Shown here one piece after another: positions 31,798-45,503 of a stretch of 64,000 bases of DNA (its first letter is position 1; each line of letters opens with the position of its first letter). A program made the position numbers and the translations under genes. A model generated the notes under the pieces. It was not told where the DNA came from and made no database searches. It saw nothing but the letters and a program-made list of their open reading frames with translations. This DNA comes from Enterobacter cancerogenus (GTDB lineage: Bacteria > Pseudomonadota > Gammaproteobacteria > Enterobacterales > Enterobacteriaceae), in the NCBI RefSeq assembly GCF_019047785.1, contig NZ_CP077290.1:2790001-2854000 (forward strand). Reading direction: 5' to 3'.

Positions 31798-34230
31798 ATG
31801 AGTGTGATAGCGCAGGCAGGGGCGAAGGGTCGTCAACTGCACAAGTTTGGTGGTAGTAGTCTTGCTGATGTGAAGTGTTACCTGCGTGTCGCAGGGATCA
31901 TGACCGAGTATTCACAGCCGGGCGACATGATGGTTGTCTCCGCGGCGGGCAGCACCACCAACCAGCTGATTAGCTGGCTTAAGCTGAGCCAGACCGATCG
32001 CCTTTCTGCGCATCAGGTTCAACAGTCTTTACGCCGCTATCAGAGCGAGCTGATTGCCGGTTTGCTGCCAGCGGACGTGGCGGACGGGCTGATTAGCGCG
32101 TTCACGCACGACCTTGAACGTCTGGCCGCCCTGCTCGACAGCGGCATTACCGATGCAGTGTATGCCGAAGTGGTGGGGCACGGTGAAGTGTGGTCCGCCC
32201 GCCTGATGGCCGCCGTGCTGCAACACCTTGGCGTGGACGCGGCCTGGCTTGATGCGCGTGATTTCCTGCGTGCCGAGCGCGCCGCGCAGCCGCAGGTAGA
32301 CGAAGGGTTATCTTATCCGCTGCTGCAACAGCTGCTGGTGCAGCATCCGGGCAAACGTATTGTGGTGACAGGCTTTATCAGCCGCAGCAGCGCGGGCGAA
32401 ACCGTGCTGCTGGGGCGTAACGGCTCTGACTATTCAGCGACGCAAATCGGCGCGCTGGCGGGCGTTTCCCGCGTCACCATCTGGAGCGACGTGGCCGGTG
32501 TTTACAGTGCGGACCCGCGTAAGGTGAAAGATGCCTGCCTGCTGCCGCTGCTGCGTCTGGACGAGGCCAGCGAACTGGCACGCCTGGCAGCGCCGGTTCT
32601 GCACGCCCGTACGCTGCAGCCGGTGTCCGGCAGCGATATCGACCTGCAGCTGCGCTGTAGCTATACCCCTGAACAAGGCTCTACGCGCATTGAACGCGTG
32701 CTGGCCTCGGGTACCGGGGCGCGTATTGTCACCAGCCATGACGACATCTGCCTGATTGAGTTCCAGGTGCCTGCGGGCCAGGATTTCAAACTGGCGCAAA
32801 AGGACATCGATCTGATCCTCAAGCGTGCGCAGGTTCGTCCGCTGGCCGTGGGCGTGCATAACGACCGCCAGTTGCTGCAGTTCTGCTATACCGCTGAAGT
32901 GGCGGATAGCGCGCTGAAAATTCTGGATGAAGCGGGCCTGCCGGGCGAGCTTCGTCTGCGTCAGGGGCTGGCGCTGGTGGCGATGGTTGGGGCGGGCGTC
33001 ACCCGTAACCCGCTGCATTGCCATCGTTTCTGGCAGCAGCTTAAGGGCCAGCCGGTGGAATTTACCTGGCAGTCGGAAGAGGGCATCAGCCTGGTGGCCG
33101 TGCTGCGTAAAGGGCCGACCGAAAGCCTGATCCAGGGGCTGCATACCTCGCTGTTCCGTGCGGAAAAACGCATTGGCCTGGTGCTGTTCGGGAAAGGCAA
33201 TATTGGTTCACGCTGGCTGGAGCTGTTCGCGCGCGAGCAGGTCACGCTCTCGGCGCGTACCGGATTCGAATTTATTCTCGCAGGCGTGGTGGACAGCCGC
33301 CGCAGCCTGTTGAACTACGACGGGCTGGACGCCAGCCGCGCGCTGGCTTTCTTTAACGATGAAGCGGTCGAACAGGACGAAGAGTCGCTGTTCCTGTGGA
33401 TGCGCGCGCACCCGTATGACGACCTGGTGGTGCTGGACGTGACCGCCAGCGAACAGCTTGCCGATCAGTATCTGGATTTCGCCAGCCACGGGTTCCACGT
33501 CATCAGCGCCAACAAACTGGCTGGGGCGAGCAGCACCGATAAGTATCGCCAGATCCACGATGCGTTCGAGAAAACGGGCCGCCACTGGCTGTATAACGCC
33601 ACGGTCGGCGCGGGCCTGCCGGTCAACCACACCGTGCGTGATCTGATTGACAGCGGCGACAGTATCCTGGCGATCAGCGGCATCTTCTCCGGCACGCTCT
33701 CGTGGCTGTTCCTGCAGTTTGACGGCACCGTGCCGTTCACCGACCTGGTGGATCAGGCGTGGCAGCAGGGGTTAACCGAGCCTGACCCGCGCGTTGACCT
33801 CGCCGGAAAAGACGTGATGCGTAAGCTGGTCATCCTGGCGCGCGAGGCGGGCTATGACATCGAGCCGGACGCGGTCCGCGTCGAGTCGCTGGTGCCTTCT
33901 GGCTGCGAGGAAGGGTCGGTCGATCACTTCTTCGAAAATGGCGACGAGCTGAACGAGCAGATGGTGCAACGTCTGGAAGCGGCAAACGAGATGGGGCTGG
34001 TGCTGCGCTACGTGGCACGCTTCGAGGCGAACGGCAAAGCGCGCGTGGGTGTGGAGGCGGTTCGTCCTGAACACCCGCTGGCGGCGCTGCTGCCGTGCGA
34101 TAACGTCTTCGCCATCGAAAGCCGCTGGTACCGCGATAACCCGCTGGTGATCCGTGGTCCGGGCGCAGGGCGTGATGTGACCGCCGGGGCGATCCAGTCG
34201 GACATCAACCGTCTGGCTAAGCTGCTGTAA
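31798..34230 (+). CDS. metL: Bifunctional aspartokinase II / homoserine dehydrogenase II
   Basis: MetL catalyses the first and third steps of the aspartate pathway leading to methionine. The 810-residue fusion has an aspartokinase half (KFGGSSLADVKCY at the N-terminus, GRNGSDYSATQ near 205), a central regulatory linker, and a homoserine dehydrogenase half from about 455 (VLFGKGNIGSRWL Rossmann motif; SANKLAG and TVGAGLPVNHT in the active-site region). Length equals E. coli. Two bases after metB; a palindromic repeat follows. Confidence 0.97.
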   Translation: MSVIAQAGAKGRQLHKFGGSSLADVKCYLRVAGIMTEYSQPGDMMVVSAAGSTTNQLISWLKLSQTDRLSAHQVQQSLRRYQSELIAGLLPADVADGLISAFTHDLERLAALLDSGITDAVYAEVVGHGEVWSARLMAAVLQHLGVDAAWLDARDFLRAERAAQPQVDEGLSYPLLQQLLVQHPGKRIVVTGFISRSSAGETVLLGRNGSDYSATQIGALAGVSRVTIWSDVAGVYSADPRKVKDACLLPLLRLDEASELARLAAPVLHARTLQPVSGSDIDLQLRCSYTPEQGSTRIERVLASGTGARIVTSHDDICLIEFQVPAGQDFKLAQKDIDLILKRAQVRPLAVGVHNDRQLLQFCYTAEVADSALKILDEAGLPGELRLRQGLALVAMVGAGVTRNPLHCHRFWQQLKGQPVEFTWQSEEGISLVAVLRKGPTESLIQGLHTSLFRAEKRIGLVLFGKGNIGSRWLELFAREQVTLSARTGFEFILAGVVDSRRSLLNYDGLDASRALAFFNDEAVEQDEESLFLWMRAHPYDDLVVLDVTASEQLADQYLDFASHGFHVISANKLAGASSTDKYRQIHDAFEKTGRHWLYNATVGAGLPVNHTVRDLIDSGDSILAISGIFSGTLSWLFLQFDGTVPFTDLVDQAWQQGLTEPDPRVDLAGKDVMRKLVILAREAGYDIEPDAVRVESLVPSGCEEGSVDHFFENGDELNEQMVQRLEAANEMGLVLRYVARFEANGKARVGVEAVRPEHPLAALLPCDNVFAIESRWYRDNPLVIRGPGAGRDVTAGAIQSDINRLAKLL

Positions 34231-34290
34231 CCCCCTTCACCCTAACCCTCTCCCCACAGGGGAGAGGGGACTGCTCGGTGCGGTCTTTTC
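34231..34290. repeat. CCCTCACCC-type palindromic repeat, copy 2
   Basis: CCTAACCCTCTCCCC-ACA-GGGGAGAGGGG right after the metL stop, followed by CTCGGTGCGGTCTTTT. The GGTGCGGTCT tag also flanks copy 1 near 17.97 kb, on the other side of its palindrome. It may also terminate metBL. Confidence 0.75.
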
Positions 34291-34403
34291 CCCCTCGCCG
34301 GGACGCCCAAACCCTATCATGAACTCCCCTCAACTTCCCCTGAGCATTCCTCACCGTTAATGTTGATTATTTCTGTTGACGCCACTCCGCTTTTCCGTCA
34401 TTT

Positions 34404-34435
34404 TTACATCTGGACGTCTAAACGTATAGAAGTTC
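34404..34435. promoter_or_regulatory. MetJ operator: met boxes at metF
   Basis: Adjoining eight-base units TACATCTG, GACGTCT-type GGACGTCT, AAACGTAT, AGAAGTTC starting 73 bases before metF, approximating AGACGTCT repeats. Confidence 0.75.
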
Positions 34436-34473
34436 ACAACACAACACATAACGACACGCGATTGATGAGGTAA

Positions 34474-35367
<894 letters not shown>

Positions 35368-35373
35368 CAAATA

Positions 35374-35399
35374 AAAGCCCTCTTCGGAGGGTTTTTTGA
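35374..35399 (+). terminator. metF terminator
   Basis: AGCCCTC-TTC-GGAGGGTTTTTT seven bases after the metF stop. Confidence 0.9.
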
Positions 35400-35489
35400 T
35401 TTCTAAGGGTTTTATTTCTCTGTTGTTTCGACGATGCTGGTCTTGACGCTCTAAAGTCACATATTTTCTACTGGAAATTAAACGGAATT

Positions 35490-35545
35490 AACTATCGAAT
35501 CTGTGGATTATCCCAACTATACCTTATCGATTAAGGCGTATATCG
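35490..35545. promoter_or_regulatory. Possible OxyR-binding region upstream of katG
   Basis: GATTATCCCAACTAT (35506-35520) fits half of the OxyR pattern ATAG-N-T-NNN-A-N-CTAT (CTAT, T and A positions), and a weaker second half follows near 35527-35541. katG is OxyR-activated in E. coli. The match is loose, so this is tentative. Confidence 0.35.
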
Positions 35546-35554
35546 TAACGGTAA

Positions 35555-37756
<2,202 letters not shown>

Positions 37757-37770
37757 CCCTTACATCGGGT

Positions 37771-37801
37771 AAAAAAATCCCCGCTTCGGCGGGGATTTTT
37801 G
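37771..37801. terminator. katG terminator (possibly bidirectional with ppc)
   Basis: AAAAATCCCCGC-TTC-GGCGGGGATTTTT, symmetric, between convergent katG and ppc. Confidence 0.9.
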
Positions 37802-37849
37802 TCATTGTGTGAAAGCAACGTGCGAAAGCCGCCCGTGTTAGAACCGCGA

Positions 37850-40501
37850 TTAACCCGTGTTACGCATACCTGCCGCAACGCCTGCAATCGTCACCATCAG
37901 CGCCTGCTCGACGCGAGGGTCCGGCTCTTTGCCTTCCTCTTCGGCGAGACGGGAACGGTGCAGCAGTTCGGCCTGCAGTACGTTCAGCGGGTCGGTGTAG
38001 ACATTACGCAGCTGGATAGACTCGGCAATCCACGGCAGATCTTCCATCAGGTGCGAGTCGTTAGCGATATCCAGAACCACTTTGATGTCGCCTTCCAGCA
38101 GCTCACGCAGCTCTTTCCCCAGCGCCCAAAGTTCTGGTTTCACCAGGCGCTGATCGTAGTATTCCGCCAGCCACAGGTCGGCTTTCGAGAAGACCATCTC
38201 CAGCATGCCCAGACGGGTTGAGAAGAACGGCCAGTCGCGGCACATGCTTTCCAGCTCGCTCTGCTTACCGTCTTCCACCACTTTCTGCAGCGCCGCACCG
38301 GCGCCCAGCCAGGCTGGCAGCATCAGGCGGTTTTGCGTCCAGGCGAAAATCCACGGAATGGCACGCAGCGACTCGACGCCACCGGTCGGGCGACGTTTGG
38401 CCGGACGCGATCCCAGCGGCAGCTTACCCAGCTCCTGCTCAGGCGTGGCGGAACGGAAGTAAGGCACGAAATCTTTGTTTTCACGCACGTAGCCGCGGTA
38501 CAGATCGCAGGAGATATCCGACAGCTCGTCCATGATGTGGCACCAGGAGGCTTTCGGCTCCGGCGGTGGCAGCAGGTTCGCTTCCAGAATCGCGCTGGTG
38601 TAGAGCGACAGGCTGCTGATGGTCACTTCCGGCAGGCCGTATTTGAAGCGGATCATCTCGCCCTGTTCGGTCACGCGCAGGCCGCCTTTCAGGCTGCCCG
38701 GCGGCTGGGAGAGCAGCGCCGCGTGCGCAGGGGCGCCGCCACGTCCGATTGAACCACCGCGACCGTGGAACAGCGTCAGTTCAATGCCCGCTTTCTCGCA
38801 GGTTTTGATCAGCGCATCCTGTGCCTGGTACTGTGCCCATGACGCCGCCATCACGCCCGCGTCTTTTGCGGAGTCGGAATAGCCAATCATCACCATCTGT
38901 TTGCCCTGGATGAAGCCGCGATACCAGTCGATGTTCAGCAGCTGGGTCATCACGTCGTTGGCGTTGTTCAGGTCATCGAGGGTTTCAAACAGCGGTGCAA
39001 CCGGCAGAGCATAGTCGATACCGGCCTCTTTAAGCAGCAGGTGAACACCCAGCACGTCGGACGGGGTTTTTGCCATTGAGATCACGTAGGCGGCCACCGA
39101 TCCTTTCGGCGCATCGACGATCGCTTTACAGGTATTGAGCACCTCGCGGGTGTCGTTGCTTGGCTCCCAGCTGCGCGGCAGCAGCGGGCGCTTGGAGTTC
39201 AGTTCGCGGATCAGGAACGCCTGTTTGTCGGCTTCTGACCAGCTTTCATAGTCGCCGATGCCGAGATAGCGGGTCAGTTCGCCCAGCGCTTCGGTATGGC
39301 GGGTGCTTTCCTGACGCACGTCGATACGCACCAGCGGCACGCCGAAGCACTTCACGCGCCTGAGGGTGTCGAGCAGTTCGCCGTTGGCGATGATGCCCAT
39401 GCCACAGGCCTGCAGCGACTGGTAACAGGCGTACAGCGGCTCCCAGAGCTGCTCGTTCTGGCTGAGCAGACCTTCCGGTTTAGGCAGGCGCTGGCCTTTC
39501 AGACGCGCTTCCAGCCAGGCCTGAGTGGCCATCAGTTGACCGCGCAGTTTTTTCATCAGATAACGATACGGTTCGCTGGCGCCTTCTTCGCCGGCCAGCG
39601 CGCGCAGCTCCGGCGTGGCTTCCACCATCGACAGCTCGGAGATAAGTACCTGAATATCTTTCAGGAACAGATCGGTTGCTTTCCAGCGGCTCAGCAGCAG
39701 CACGTGGCGGGTGATTTCCGCCGTGACGTTCGGGTTGCCGTCGCGGTCACCGCCCATCCAGGAGGTGAAGCGCACCGGAACAAAATCGACCGGCAGGCGG
39801 TAGCCAAGGTTCTCTTCCAGCTGTTCGTTCAGCTCGCGCAGGTAGTTCGGTACCCCTTCCCACAGGCTGTTTTCCACCACCGCAAAGCCCCATTTGGCTT
39901 CGTCGACCGGGCTTGGGCGGTGCTTACGAATTTCATCGGTGTGCCACGACTGGGCAATCAGCTGGCGCAGGCGGCGCATCAGCTGGTTACGCTCGTAATC
40001 GGCAATGTCTTTGTTATCCAACTGCTTAAGGCAGCTGTTCACTTCCACCATTTTGTGGATCAGCGTACGACGGGTGATTTCCGTAGGGTGAGCGGTCAGT
40101 ACCAGCTCAAGCGAAAGGGACTCCACCGCTTTTTTAATGATGTCTTCGTTGAGATCGGGCTGGTCTTTCAGTTTACGAAGCGTGCGGGCAATGACTTCCG
40201 GGTTGCTGGCCGCTTCGCCGTTGGGCGAAATGCTGTGATATTGCTCGGCGGTGTTGGCCAGATTCAGGAACTGGCTGAACGCGCGTGCAACAGGCAGCAG
40301 CTCATCGTTGGAGAGGTTCTGCAAGGTCGTGAGCAGCTCCTGACGGTGAGCCTCGTTACCTGCACGGGAAGATTTGGACAGCTTGCGGATGGTTTCAACG
40401 CGGTCGAGAATGTTCTCACCTAACGCGTCTTTGATGGTATCTCCAAGCACTTTGCCGAGCATACTGACATTACTACGCAACGCGGAATATTGTTCGTTCA
40501 T
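37850..40501 (-). CDS. ppc: Phosphoenolpyruvate carboxylase
   Basis: Ppc carboxylates phosphoenolpyruvate to oxaloacetate to refill the citric acid cycle, activated by acetyl-CoA and inhibited by aspartate. The 883 residues equal E. coli. Visible: [15 protein letters not shown] with catalytic His138, [13 protein letters not shown], and [16 protein letters not shown] near 579-595, and the C-terminal end AGMRNTG with the family's terminal Gly. It is convergent with katG; its promoter lies in the 40502-40720 gap. Confidence 0.98.
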   Translation of the reverse strand: MNEQYSALRSNVSMLGKVLGDTIKDALGENILDRVETIRKLSKSSRAGNEAHRQELLTTLQNLSNDELLPVARAFSQFLNLANTAEQYHSISPNGEAASNPEVIARTLRKLKDQPDLNEDIIKKAVESLSLELVLTAHPTEITRRTLIHKMVEVNSCLKQLDNKDIADYERNQLMRRLRQLIAQSWHTDEIRKHRPSPVDEAKWGFAVVENSLWEGVPNYLRELNEQLEENLGYRLPVDFVPVRFTSWMGGDRDGNPNVTAEITRHVLLLSRWKATDLFLKDIQVLISELSMVEATPELRALAGEEGASEPYRYLMKKLRGQLMATQAWLEARLKGQRLPKPEGLLSQNEQLWEPLYACYQSLQACGMGIIANGELLDTLRRVKCFGVPLVRIDVRQESTRHTEALGELTRYLGIGDYESWSEADKQAFLIRELNSKRPLLPRSWEPSNDTREVLNTCKAIVDAPKGSVAAYVISMAKTPSDVLGVHLLLKEAGIDYALPVAPLFETLDDLNNANDVMTQLLNIDWYRGFIQGKQMVMIGYSDSAKDAGVMAASWAQYQAQDALIKTCEKAGIELTLFHGRGGSIGRGGAPAHAALLSQPPGSLKGGLRVTEQGEMIRFKYGLPEVTISSLSLYTSAILEANLLPPPEPKASWCHIMDELSDISCDLYRGYVRENKDFVPYFRSATPEQELGKLPLGSRPAKRRPTGGVESLRAIPWIFAWTQNRLMLPAWLGAGAALQKVVEDGKQSELESMCRDWPFFSTRLGMLEMVFSKADLWLAEYYDQRLVKPELWALGKELRELLEGDIKVVLDIANDSHLMEDLPWIAESIQLRNVYTDPLNVLQAELLHRSRLAEEEGKEPDPRVEQALMVTIAGVAAGMRNTG

Positions 40502-40720
40502 AAAAACCCAGTCACCCCATCATTTTTGTTTATGCCCAGTCGAAAATCGGGTGGACATTATTTTGTCATCTCCTCTTATAAAGCCACGTAAAACCCCCGT
40601 CGTCAATTGCTGCGAAAACGGTTCAGCAAACGAATAAATGCGGGTAATTTACGAAATTTAATTCGCTTCGCGTCAGATAAGAGATGCTTATGAGAATGTG
40701 ATAGAGATCGCGGGAATTTT

Positions 40721-40757
40721 CCCTTTCACCCTAACCCTCTCCCACCGGGAGAGGGGA
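40721..40757. repeat. CCCTCACCC-type palindromic repeat, copy 3
   Basis: CCTTTCACCCTAACCCTCTCCC-ACC-GGGAGAGGGG between ppc and argE, 16 bases after the argE stop on its 3' side. The rest of the ppc-argE gap (40502-40720) holds only the AT-rich ppc promoter region, with nothing else recognised. Confidence 0.75.
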
Positions 40758-40772
40758 TAGCGATGGTCAGTT

Positions 40773-41924
40773 TTAATGCCAGCAGAAGTGATGCACAACC
40801 TGAGTAATCAGCTCGCGGGTGGGCTTGATAAAACGGGTTTCCAGGTACTCATCCGGCTGGTGGGCCTGGTTGATGGAACCCGGGCCAAGCACCAGCGTTG
40901 GGCACAGGGTCTGAATAAACGGCGCTTCGGTGCAGTAGTTCACCACGTCGGTTTTCTCACCGAGCAGCTTTTCCACCACCTGGACCAGCTGGTGATCCGG
41001 CGGACATTCGTAGCCCGGGATCGGCGGATGCAGCTCAGAGACGGTCAGACGGCCCGGCCAGCGCTCGCTTACCGGGGCCAGTGCCTCATTCAGCAGGCCG
41101 TCGAGATCGCTCAGCGTCATGCCTGGCAGCGGACGGATATCCATGTGCAGTTCGCAGCAGGCGCAGATGCGGTTTGAGGCGTCACCGCCGTGCAGGCTGC
41201 CGAGGTTCAGCGTCGGGTAAGGCACGGTGAAGGCTTCGTAGTGATAGCGCTCTTTAAGATCGTCACGCAGGGTCATGATGCGGCCAATGGCGTCGTGCAT
41301 CAGCTCAATGGCGTTCACGCCGCGCGCCGGATCGCTGGAGTGGCCGGACTGGCCCAGTACGCGCACCGCCGTTGAAATATGGCCTTTATGAGCGCGAATC
41401 GGTTGCAATGACGTGGGCTCACCGATGATCGCGCAGTCCGGGCGAATGGCCGTGTTTTCCGAGAAGTAGCGTGCCCCCGCCATGCTGGTCTCTTCATCGG
41501 CGGTCGCCAGTATGTAGAGCGGCTTTTTCAGCGTTGTCACGTCGACGTCACGCAGCGCGTCGAGGATAAAGGCGAAGAAGCCTTTCATATCGGCGGTGCC
41601 CAGACCGTACAGCTTATTGTCATGTTCGGTCAGGGTGAACGGGTCGCGCGTCCAGCGGCCATCGTCAAACGGCACGGTATCGGTGTGGCCGGCTAGCAGC
41701 AGGCCGCCCGCACCGGTTCCGGTACTGGCGAGCAGGTTAAATTTATGGCGCGTGCCGGGGACGGGCTGAACCTCAACGTTAAAGCCCAAATCGCTAAACC
41801 AGCCCGCCAGCAGATTGATTAAAGACTCATTGCTCTGATCCAGCGCTTCTTCGGTTGCGCTGATGGACGGTGTGGCAATCAGGGCGCGGTAAATCTCGAT
41901 AAATGGCGGTAAGTTCATTTTCAT
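40773..41924 (-). CDS. argE: Acetylornithine deacetylase
   Basis: ArgE removes the acetyl group from N-acetylornithine to give ornithine, a metal-dependent M20-family hydrolase. The 383-residue product has [14 protein letters not shown] (metal His and Asp near 80), GTADMKGF, catalytic Glu in [12 protein letters not shown], and [14 protein letters not shown]. The start at 41924 gives [15 protein letters not shown] like E. coli; an in-frame ATG three codons upstream is possible. It is divergent from argCBH, sharing ARG boxes. Confidence 0.96.
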   Translation of the reverse strand: MKMNLPPFIEIYRALIATPSISATEEALDQSNESLINLLAGWFSDLGFNVEVQPVPGTRHKFNLLASTGTGAGGLLLAGHTDTVPFDDGRWTRDPFTLTEHDNKLYGLGTADMKGFFAFILDALRDVDVTTLKKPLYILATADEETSMAGARYFSENTAIRPDCAIIGEPTSLQPIRAHKGHISTAVRVLGQSGHSSDPARGVNAIELMHDAIGRIMTLRDDLKERYHYEAFTVPYPTLNLGSLHGGDASNRICACCELHMDIRPLPGMTLSDLDGLLNEALAPVSERWPGRLTVSELHPPIPGYECPPDHQLVQVVEKLLGEKTDVVNYCTEAPFIQTLCPTLVLGPGSINQAHQPDEYLETRFIKPTRELITQVVHHFCWH

Positions 41925-41946
41925 TGTTGACACACCTTAGGTCGTG

Positions 41947-41989
41947 ATAGTATCAATATTCATGCAATAAATGTGAATAAAAATACATT
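41947..41989. promoter_or_regulatory. ARG boxes between argE and argC
   Basis: The better box, TGTGAATAAAAATACATT (41972-41989), matches the 18-base ArgR consensus WNTGAATWWWWATTCANW at most positions; a weaker partner with ATATTCAT lies at about 41947-41964. Both divergent promoters sit in this 88-base gap, so ArgR with arginine can repress argE and argCBH together. Confidence 0.8.
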
Positions 41990-42012
41990 AACGTTGAGCA
42001 TAAAGGAACCCG

Positions 42013-43017
42013 ATGTTGAATACGCTGATTGTAGGCGCTAGCGGTTATGCGGGCGCAGAGCTTGTAAGCTACGTGAATCGCCATCCTCATATGACCATAA
42101 CCGCTTTGACCGTGTCAGCGCAAAGCAATGATGCAGGAAAGTTAATCTCTGAATTGCATCCGCAGCTCCGGGGTATTGTCGATCTGCCTTTGCAGCCAAT
42201 GTCTGATATCAGCGCGTTCACCGACGGCGTGGACGTGGTGTTTTTAGCCACCGCGCACGAGGTCAGCCACGATCTGGCACCGCAGTTTCTGGCGGCGGGC
42301 TGCGTGGTGTTCGACCTCTCCGGTGCATTCCGCGTGAACGACGCCGCGTTCTATGAAAAATACTACGGTTTCACTCATCAGCACCCGGCACTGCTTGAAC
42401 AGGCGGTGTACGGTCTGGCGGAGTGGAATGCGGACCGGCTGAAAGAGGCGAACCTGATCGCCGTGCCGGGCTGCTACCCGACGGCGGCGCAGCTCTCCCT
42501 GAAGCCACTGATCGATGCGGGCCTGCTGGATCTCAACCAGTGGCCGGTGATCAACGCCACCAGCGGCGTAAGCGGGGCGGGCCGCAAGGCTGCAATGTCC
42601 AATAGCTTCTGTGAAGTGAGCCTTCAACCGTACGGCGTGTTTAACCACCGCCACCATCCTGAAATCACGACCCATCTGGGTGCGGACGTCATCTTTACGC
42701 CGCATCTGGGCAACTTCCCGCGCGGGATCCTCGAAACCATTACCTGCCGCCTGAAGCCGGGCGTCACTCAAGACCAGGTAAGCGAGGCCTTTACCCAGGC
42801 ATATGCGGATAAACCGCTGGTGCGTCTGTATAACAAAGGCGTCCCGGCGCTGAAAAACGTGGTCGGTCTGCCGTTCTGCGACATCGGCTTTGCCGTGCAG
42901 GGCGAGCACCTGATTGTGGTGGCGGCCGAAGATAACCTGCTGAAAGGCGCTGCCGCTCAGGCCATGCAGTGCGCCAATATTCGTTTCGGCTTCCCTGAAG
43001 CGCAGTCTCTTATTTAA
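42013..43017 (+). CDS. argC: N-acetyl-gamma-glutamyl-phosphate reductase
   Basis: ArgC reduces N-acetylglutamyl phosphate with NADPH, third step of arginine synthesis. The 334-residue protein equals E. coli, with Rossmann motif [15 protein letters not shown] (residues 7-21) and the active-site Cys in [13 protein letters not shown] (near 154). AAAGGAA precedes the ATG. First gene of argCBH; argB starts seven bases after its stop. Confidence 0.97.
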   Translation: MLNTLIVGASGYAGAELVSYVNRHPHMTITALTVSAQSNDAGKLISELHPQLRGIVDLPLQPMSDISAFTDGVDVVFLATAHEVSHDLAPQFLAAGCVVFDLSGAFRVNDAAFYEKYYGFTHQHPALLEQAVYGLAEWNADRLKEANLIAVPGCYPTAAQLSLKPLIDAGLLDLNQWPVINATSGVSGAGRKAAMSNSFCEVSLQPYGVFNHRHHPEITTHLGADVIFTPHLGNFPRGILETITCRLKPGVTQDQVSEAFTQAYADKPLVRLYNKGVPALKNVVGLPFCDIGFAVQGEHLIVVAAEDNLLKGAAAQAMQCANIRFGFPEAQSLI

Positions 43018-43023
43018 GGTGTG

Positions 43024-43800
43024 ATGATGAACCCATTAATTATCAAACTCGGCGGCGTGCTGCTGGACAGCGAAGAAGCGCTGGAGCGTCTTTTTACCGC
43101 GCTGGTGAACTACCGTGAGTCGCACCAGCGCCCGCTGGTCATCGTCCACGGCGGCGGCTGCGTGGTGGATGAGCTGATGAAAGGGCTTAACCTGCCGGTG
43201 ACCAAGAAAAACGGCCTGCGCGTCACGCCTGCCGACCAGATTGACATCATTACCGGTGCGCTGGCGGGAACGGCGAACAAGACGCTGCTGGCGTGGGCGA
43301 AGAAGCATCACATTGCTTCCGTGGGCCTTTATCTGGGCGACGGCGACAGCGTAAAAGTGACCCAGCTCGACGAAGCGCTCGGCCACGTTGGACTGGCGCA
43401 GCCGGGTTCGCCTAAGCTGATTAACACTCTGCTGGACGGCGGGTTCCTGCCGGTCGTCAGCTCTATCGGCGTGACCGAAGAGGGCGAGCTGATGAACGTC
43501 AACGCTGACCAGGCGGCGACGGCGCTGGCGGCTACGCTTGGCGCAGACCTGATCCTGCTCTCCGACGTGAGCGGTATTCTGGACGGCAAAGGCCAGCGCA
43601 TTGCGGAGATGACGGCGGCGAAAGCCGAGCAGCTCATTGACCAGGGCATTATTACCGACGGCATGATCGTCAAAGTGAACGCGGCGCTGGATGCCGCCCG
43701 CACGCTGGGCCGCCCGGTGGATATCGCCTCCTGGCGTCACGCGGAACAGCTGCCGGCGCTGTTTAACGGCACGCCAATTGGCACGCGTATACTGGCGTAA
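43024..43800 (+). CDS. argB: Acetylglutamate kinase
   Basis: ArgB phosphorylates N-acetylglutamate, second step of arginine synthesis. The 258-residue amino-acid-kinase-fold protein has [15 protein letters not shown] (residues 5-19), [13 protein letters not shown], and [19 protein letters not shown]. Tandem start codons GTG-ATG-ATG lie at 43021-43029; ATG 43024 gives the E. coli N-terminus MMNPLIIK. It overlaps none of argC but is only six bases away, implying coupled translation. Confidence 0.96.
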   Translation: MMNPLIIKLGGVLLDSEEALERLFTALVNYRESHQRPLVIVHGGGCVVDELMKGLNLPVTKKNGLRVTPADQIDIITGALAGTANKTLLAWAKKHHIASVGLYLGDGDSVKVTQLDEALGHVGLAQPGSPKLINTLLDGGFLPVVSSIGVTEEGELMNVNADQAATALAATLGADLILLSDVSGILDGKGQRIAEMTAAKAEQLIDQGIITDGMIVKVNAALDAARTLGRPVDIASWRHAEQLPALFNGTPIGTRILA

Positions 43801-43815
43801 TCAATTTACAGTTTT

Positions 43816-43846
43816 GCAGGCCCGGTAAGCGTAGCGCCACCGGGCA
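43816..43846. repeat. Single REP unit between argB and argH
   Basis: GCAGGCCCGGTAAGCGTAGCGCCACCGGGC, one palindrome inside the argCBH operon, where it might affect mRNA stability of the upstream part. Confidence 0.8.
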
Positions 43847-43877
43847 ATGAAATTCAAAGATATAAAGGAAGCATGTT

Positions 43878-45251
43878 ATGGCACTTTGGGGTGGGCGTTT
43901 TACACAGGCAGCGGATCAGCGGTTCAAACAGTTCAACGACTCGTTGCGTTTCGACTATCGCCTGGCCGAACAGGATATTGTCGGCTCTGTGGCCTGGTCC
44001 AAAGCGTTGGTCACCGTTGGCGTGCTGACCGCAGACGAACAGCTGCAGCTGGAAGAGGCGCTGAACAACCTGCTGGAAGAGGTGCGTCTGGATCCGGCGC
44101 AAATTCTCCAGAGTGATGCCGAAGACATTCACAGCTGGGTTGAAGGCAAGCTGATCGACAAAGTCGGCCAGCTGGGTAAAAAGCTGCACACCGGGCGTAG
44201 CCGTAACGACCAGGTAGCGACCGATCTCAAGCTGTGGTGTAAAGATACCGTGGCTGAGCTGCTGGCGGCCAACCGTCAATTGCAGAGCGCGCTGGTGGAG
44301 ACCGCGCAGAACAACCAGGACGCGGTGATGCCGGGTTATACCCACCTGCAGCGCGCGCAGCCGGTGACCTTTGCTCACTGGTGTCTGGCCTATGTGGAGA
44401 TGCTGGCGCGTGACGAAAGCCGTCTGCAGGATACCCTGAAGCGTCTGGACGTCAGCCCGCTGGGCTGCGGGGCGCTGGCGGGAACGGCGTATGAAATCGA
44501 CCGGGAGCAGCTGGCAGGCTGGCTGGGCTTTGCCTCCGCCACCCGTAACAGCCTGGACAGCGTCTCTGACCGTGACCATGTGCTGGAGCTGCTGTCTAAC
44601 GCATCCATCGGAATGGTGCATCTCTCGCGCTTTGCCGAAGACCTGATCTTCTTCAACTCCGGTGAAGCCGGTTTCGTTGAGCTGTCTGACCGCGTGACCT
44701 CCGGCTCTTCCCTGATGCCGCAGAAGAAAAACCCGGATGCGCTGGAGCTGATCCGCGGCAAGTGCGGCCGCGTGCAGGGCGCGCTGACCGGCATGATGAT
44801 GACCCTAAAAGGGCTGCCGCTGGCGTACAACAAAGATATGCAGGAAGACAAAGAAGGGCTGTTCGACGCGCTCGACACCTGGCTGGATTGCCTGCACATG
44901 GGCGCGCTGGTGCTGGACGGCATTCAGGTGAAACGTCCGCGTTGTCAGGAAGCGGCCCAGCAGGGTTATGCCAACTCGACCGAGCTGGCGGATTACCTGG
45001 TAGCGAAAGGCGTACCGTTTCGTGAAGCGCACCATATTGTGGGTGAAGCGGTGGTCGAAGCGATCCGTCAGGGGAAACCGCTGGAGGATCTGCCCCTGGC
45101 TGACCTGCAGAAATTCAGTGCAGTGATCGGGGAGGATGTTTACCCGATTCTGGCGCTGCAGTCGTGCCTGGACAAGCGTGCGGCCAAAGGTGGCGTGTCG
45201 CCGAAGCAGGTGGCGCAGGCGATTGCGGATGCGAAAAACCGCCTGGTTTGA
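43878..45251 (+). CDS. argH: Argininosuccinate lyase
   Basis: ArgH splits argininosuccinate into arginine and fumarate, last step of the pathway. The 457-residue homotetrameric enzyme of the fumarase superfamily carries [33 protein letters not shown] and the signature loop [16 protein letters not shown] (near 277-292). AAAGGAAGC precedes the ATG. Last gene of argCBH, followed by repeats and a terminator. Confidence 0.97.
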   Translation: MALWGGRFTQAADQRFKQFNDSLRFDYRLAEQDIVGSVAWSKALVTVGVLTADEQLQLEEALNNLLEEVRLDPAQILQSDAEDIHSWVEGKLIDKVGQLGKKLHTGRSRNDQVATDLKLWCKDTVAELLAANRQLQSALVETAQNNQDAVMPGYTHLQRAQPVTFAHWCLAYVEMLARDESRLQDTLKRLDVSPLGCGALAGTAYEIDREQLAGWLGFASATRNSLDSVSDRDHVLELLSNASIGMVHLSRFAEDLIFFNSGEAGFVELSDRVTSGSSLMPQKKNPDALELIRGKCGRVQGALTGMMMTLKGLPLAYNKDMQEDKEGLFDALDTWLDCLHMGALVLDGIQVKRPRCQEAAQQGYANSTELADYLVAKGVPFREAHHIVGEAVVEAIRQGKPLEDLPLADLQKFSAVIGEDVYPILALQSCLDKRAAKGGVSPKQVAQAIADAKNRLV

Positions 45252-45267
45252 TAGGGGCGGGCTGGTG

Positions 45268-45347
45268 CCCTCACCCTAACTCCTCTCCCACGGGAAGAGG
45301 GGCTCGATTGGTTCCCTCTCCCTCTGGGAGAGGGCCAGGGTGAGGGA
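45268..45347. repeat. CCCTCACCC-type repeats, inverted pair (copies 4 and 5)
   Basis: CCCTCACCCTAACTCCTCTCCC-ACG-GGAAGAGG and then CCCTCTCCCTCTGGGAGAGGG followed by CCAGGGTGAGGG, the mirror of the first unit. Together they could fold into one long hairpin downstream of argH. Confidence 0.75.
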
Positions 45348-45354
45348 AAAACGG

Positions 45355-45381
45355 AGCCTGGCTTAACGCCGGGCTTTTTTA
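45355..45381 (+). terminator. Terminator after argH
   Basis: AGCCTGGC-TTAAC-GCCGGGCTTTTTT, eight-base stem with one G-T type pair and a T run, ahead of the oppositely directed oxyS terminator. Confidence 0.8.
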
Positions 45382-45389
45382 CGCAAAAA

Positions 45390-45503
45390 AAATGCGGACC
45401 ACGGGGTCCGCAAAAGTTCACGTTGGCTTTATTTTTTCGAGTTTTGAGAGAAACTCGCTGACGGGCGGGGACGTCAAGGGTCAAACACGTACCGCCTCGT
45501 CTC
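45390..45503 (-). ncRNA. oxyS: OxyS peroxide-induced small RNA
   Basis: Located between argH and oxyR and divergent from oxyR, as in E. coli. Read on the minus strand it begins GAGACGAGGCGGTACGTG, has ACCCTTGACGTC in the middle and then an A-rich single strand and AAAGCCAACGTGAACTTTTG, which matches E. coli OxyS exactly in this block. The 3' end is a terminator hairpin GCGGACC-CCGT-GGTCCGC (45394-45411) with a T run. OxyS is an Hfq-binding RNA made under OxyR control that represses fhlA, rpoS and others. Ends are inferred by alignment from memory. Confidence 0.85.

Noticed and set aside
39296..40423. 375-codon plus-strand frame opposite ppc
   Set aside because: Antisense shadow of ppc; residue pattern lacks domains and has no start signal.
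45268..45412. Succession of palindromes after argH as a possible CRISPR-like or retron element
   Set aside because: It resolves into two repeat units, the argH terminator and the oxyS terminator; spacing is irregular and no reverse transcriptase is near.
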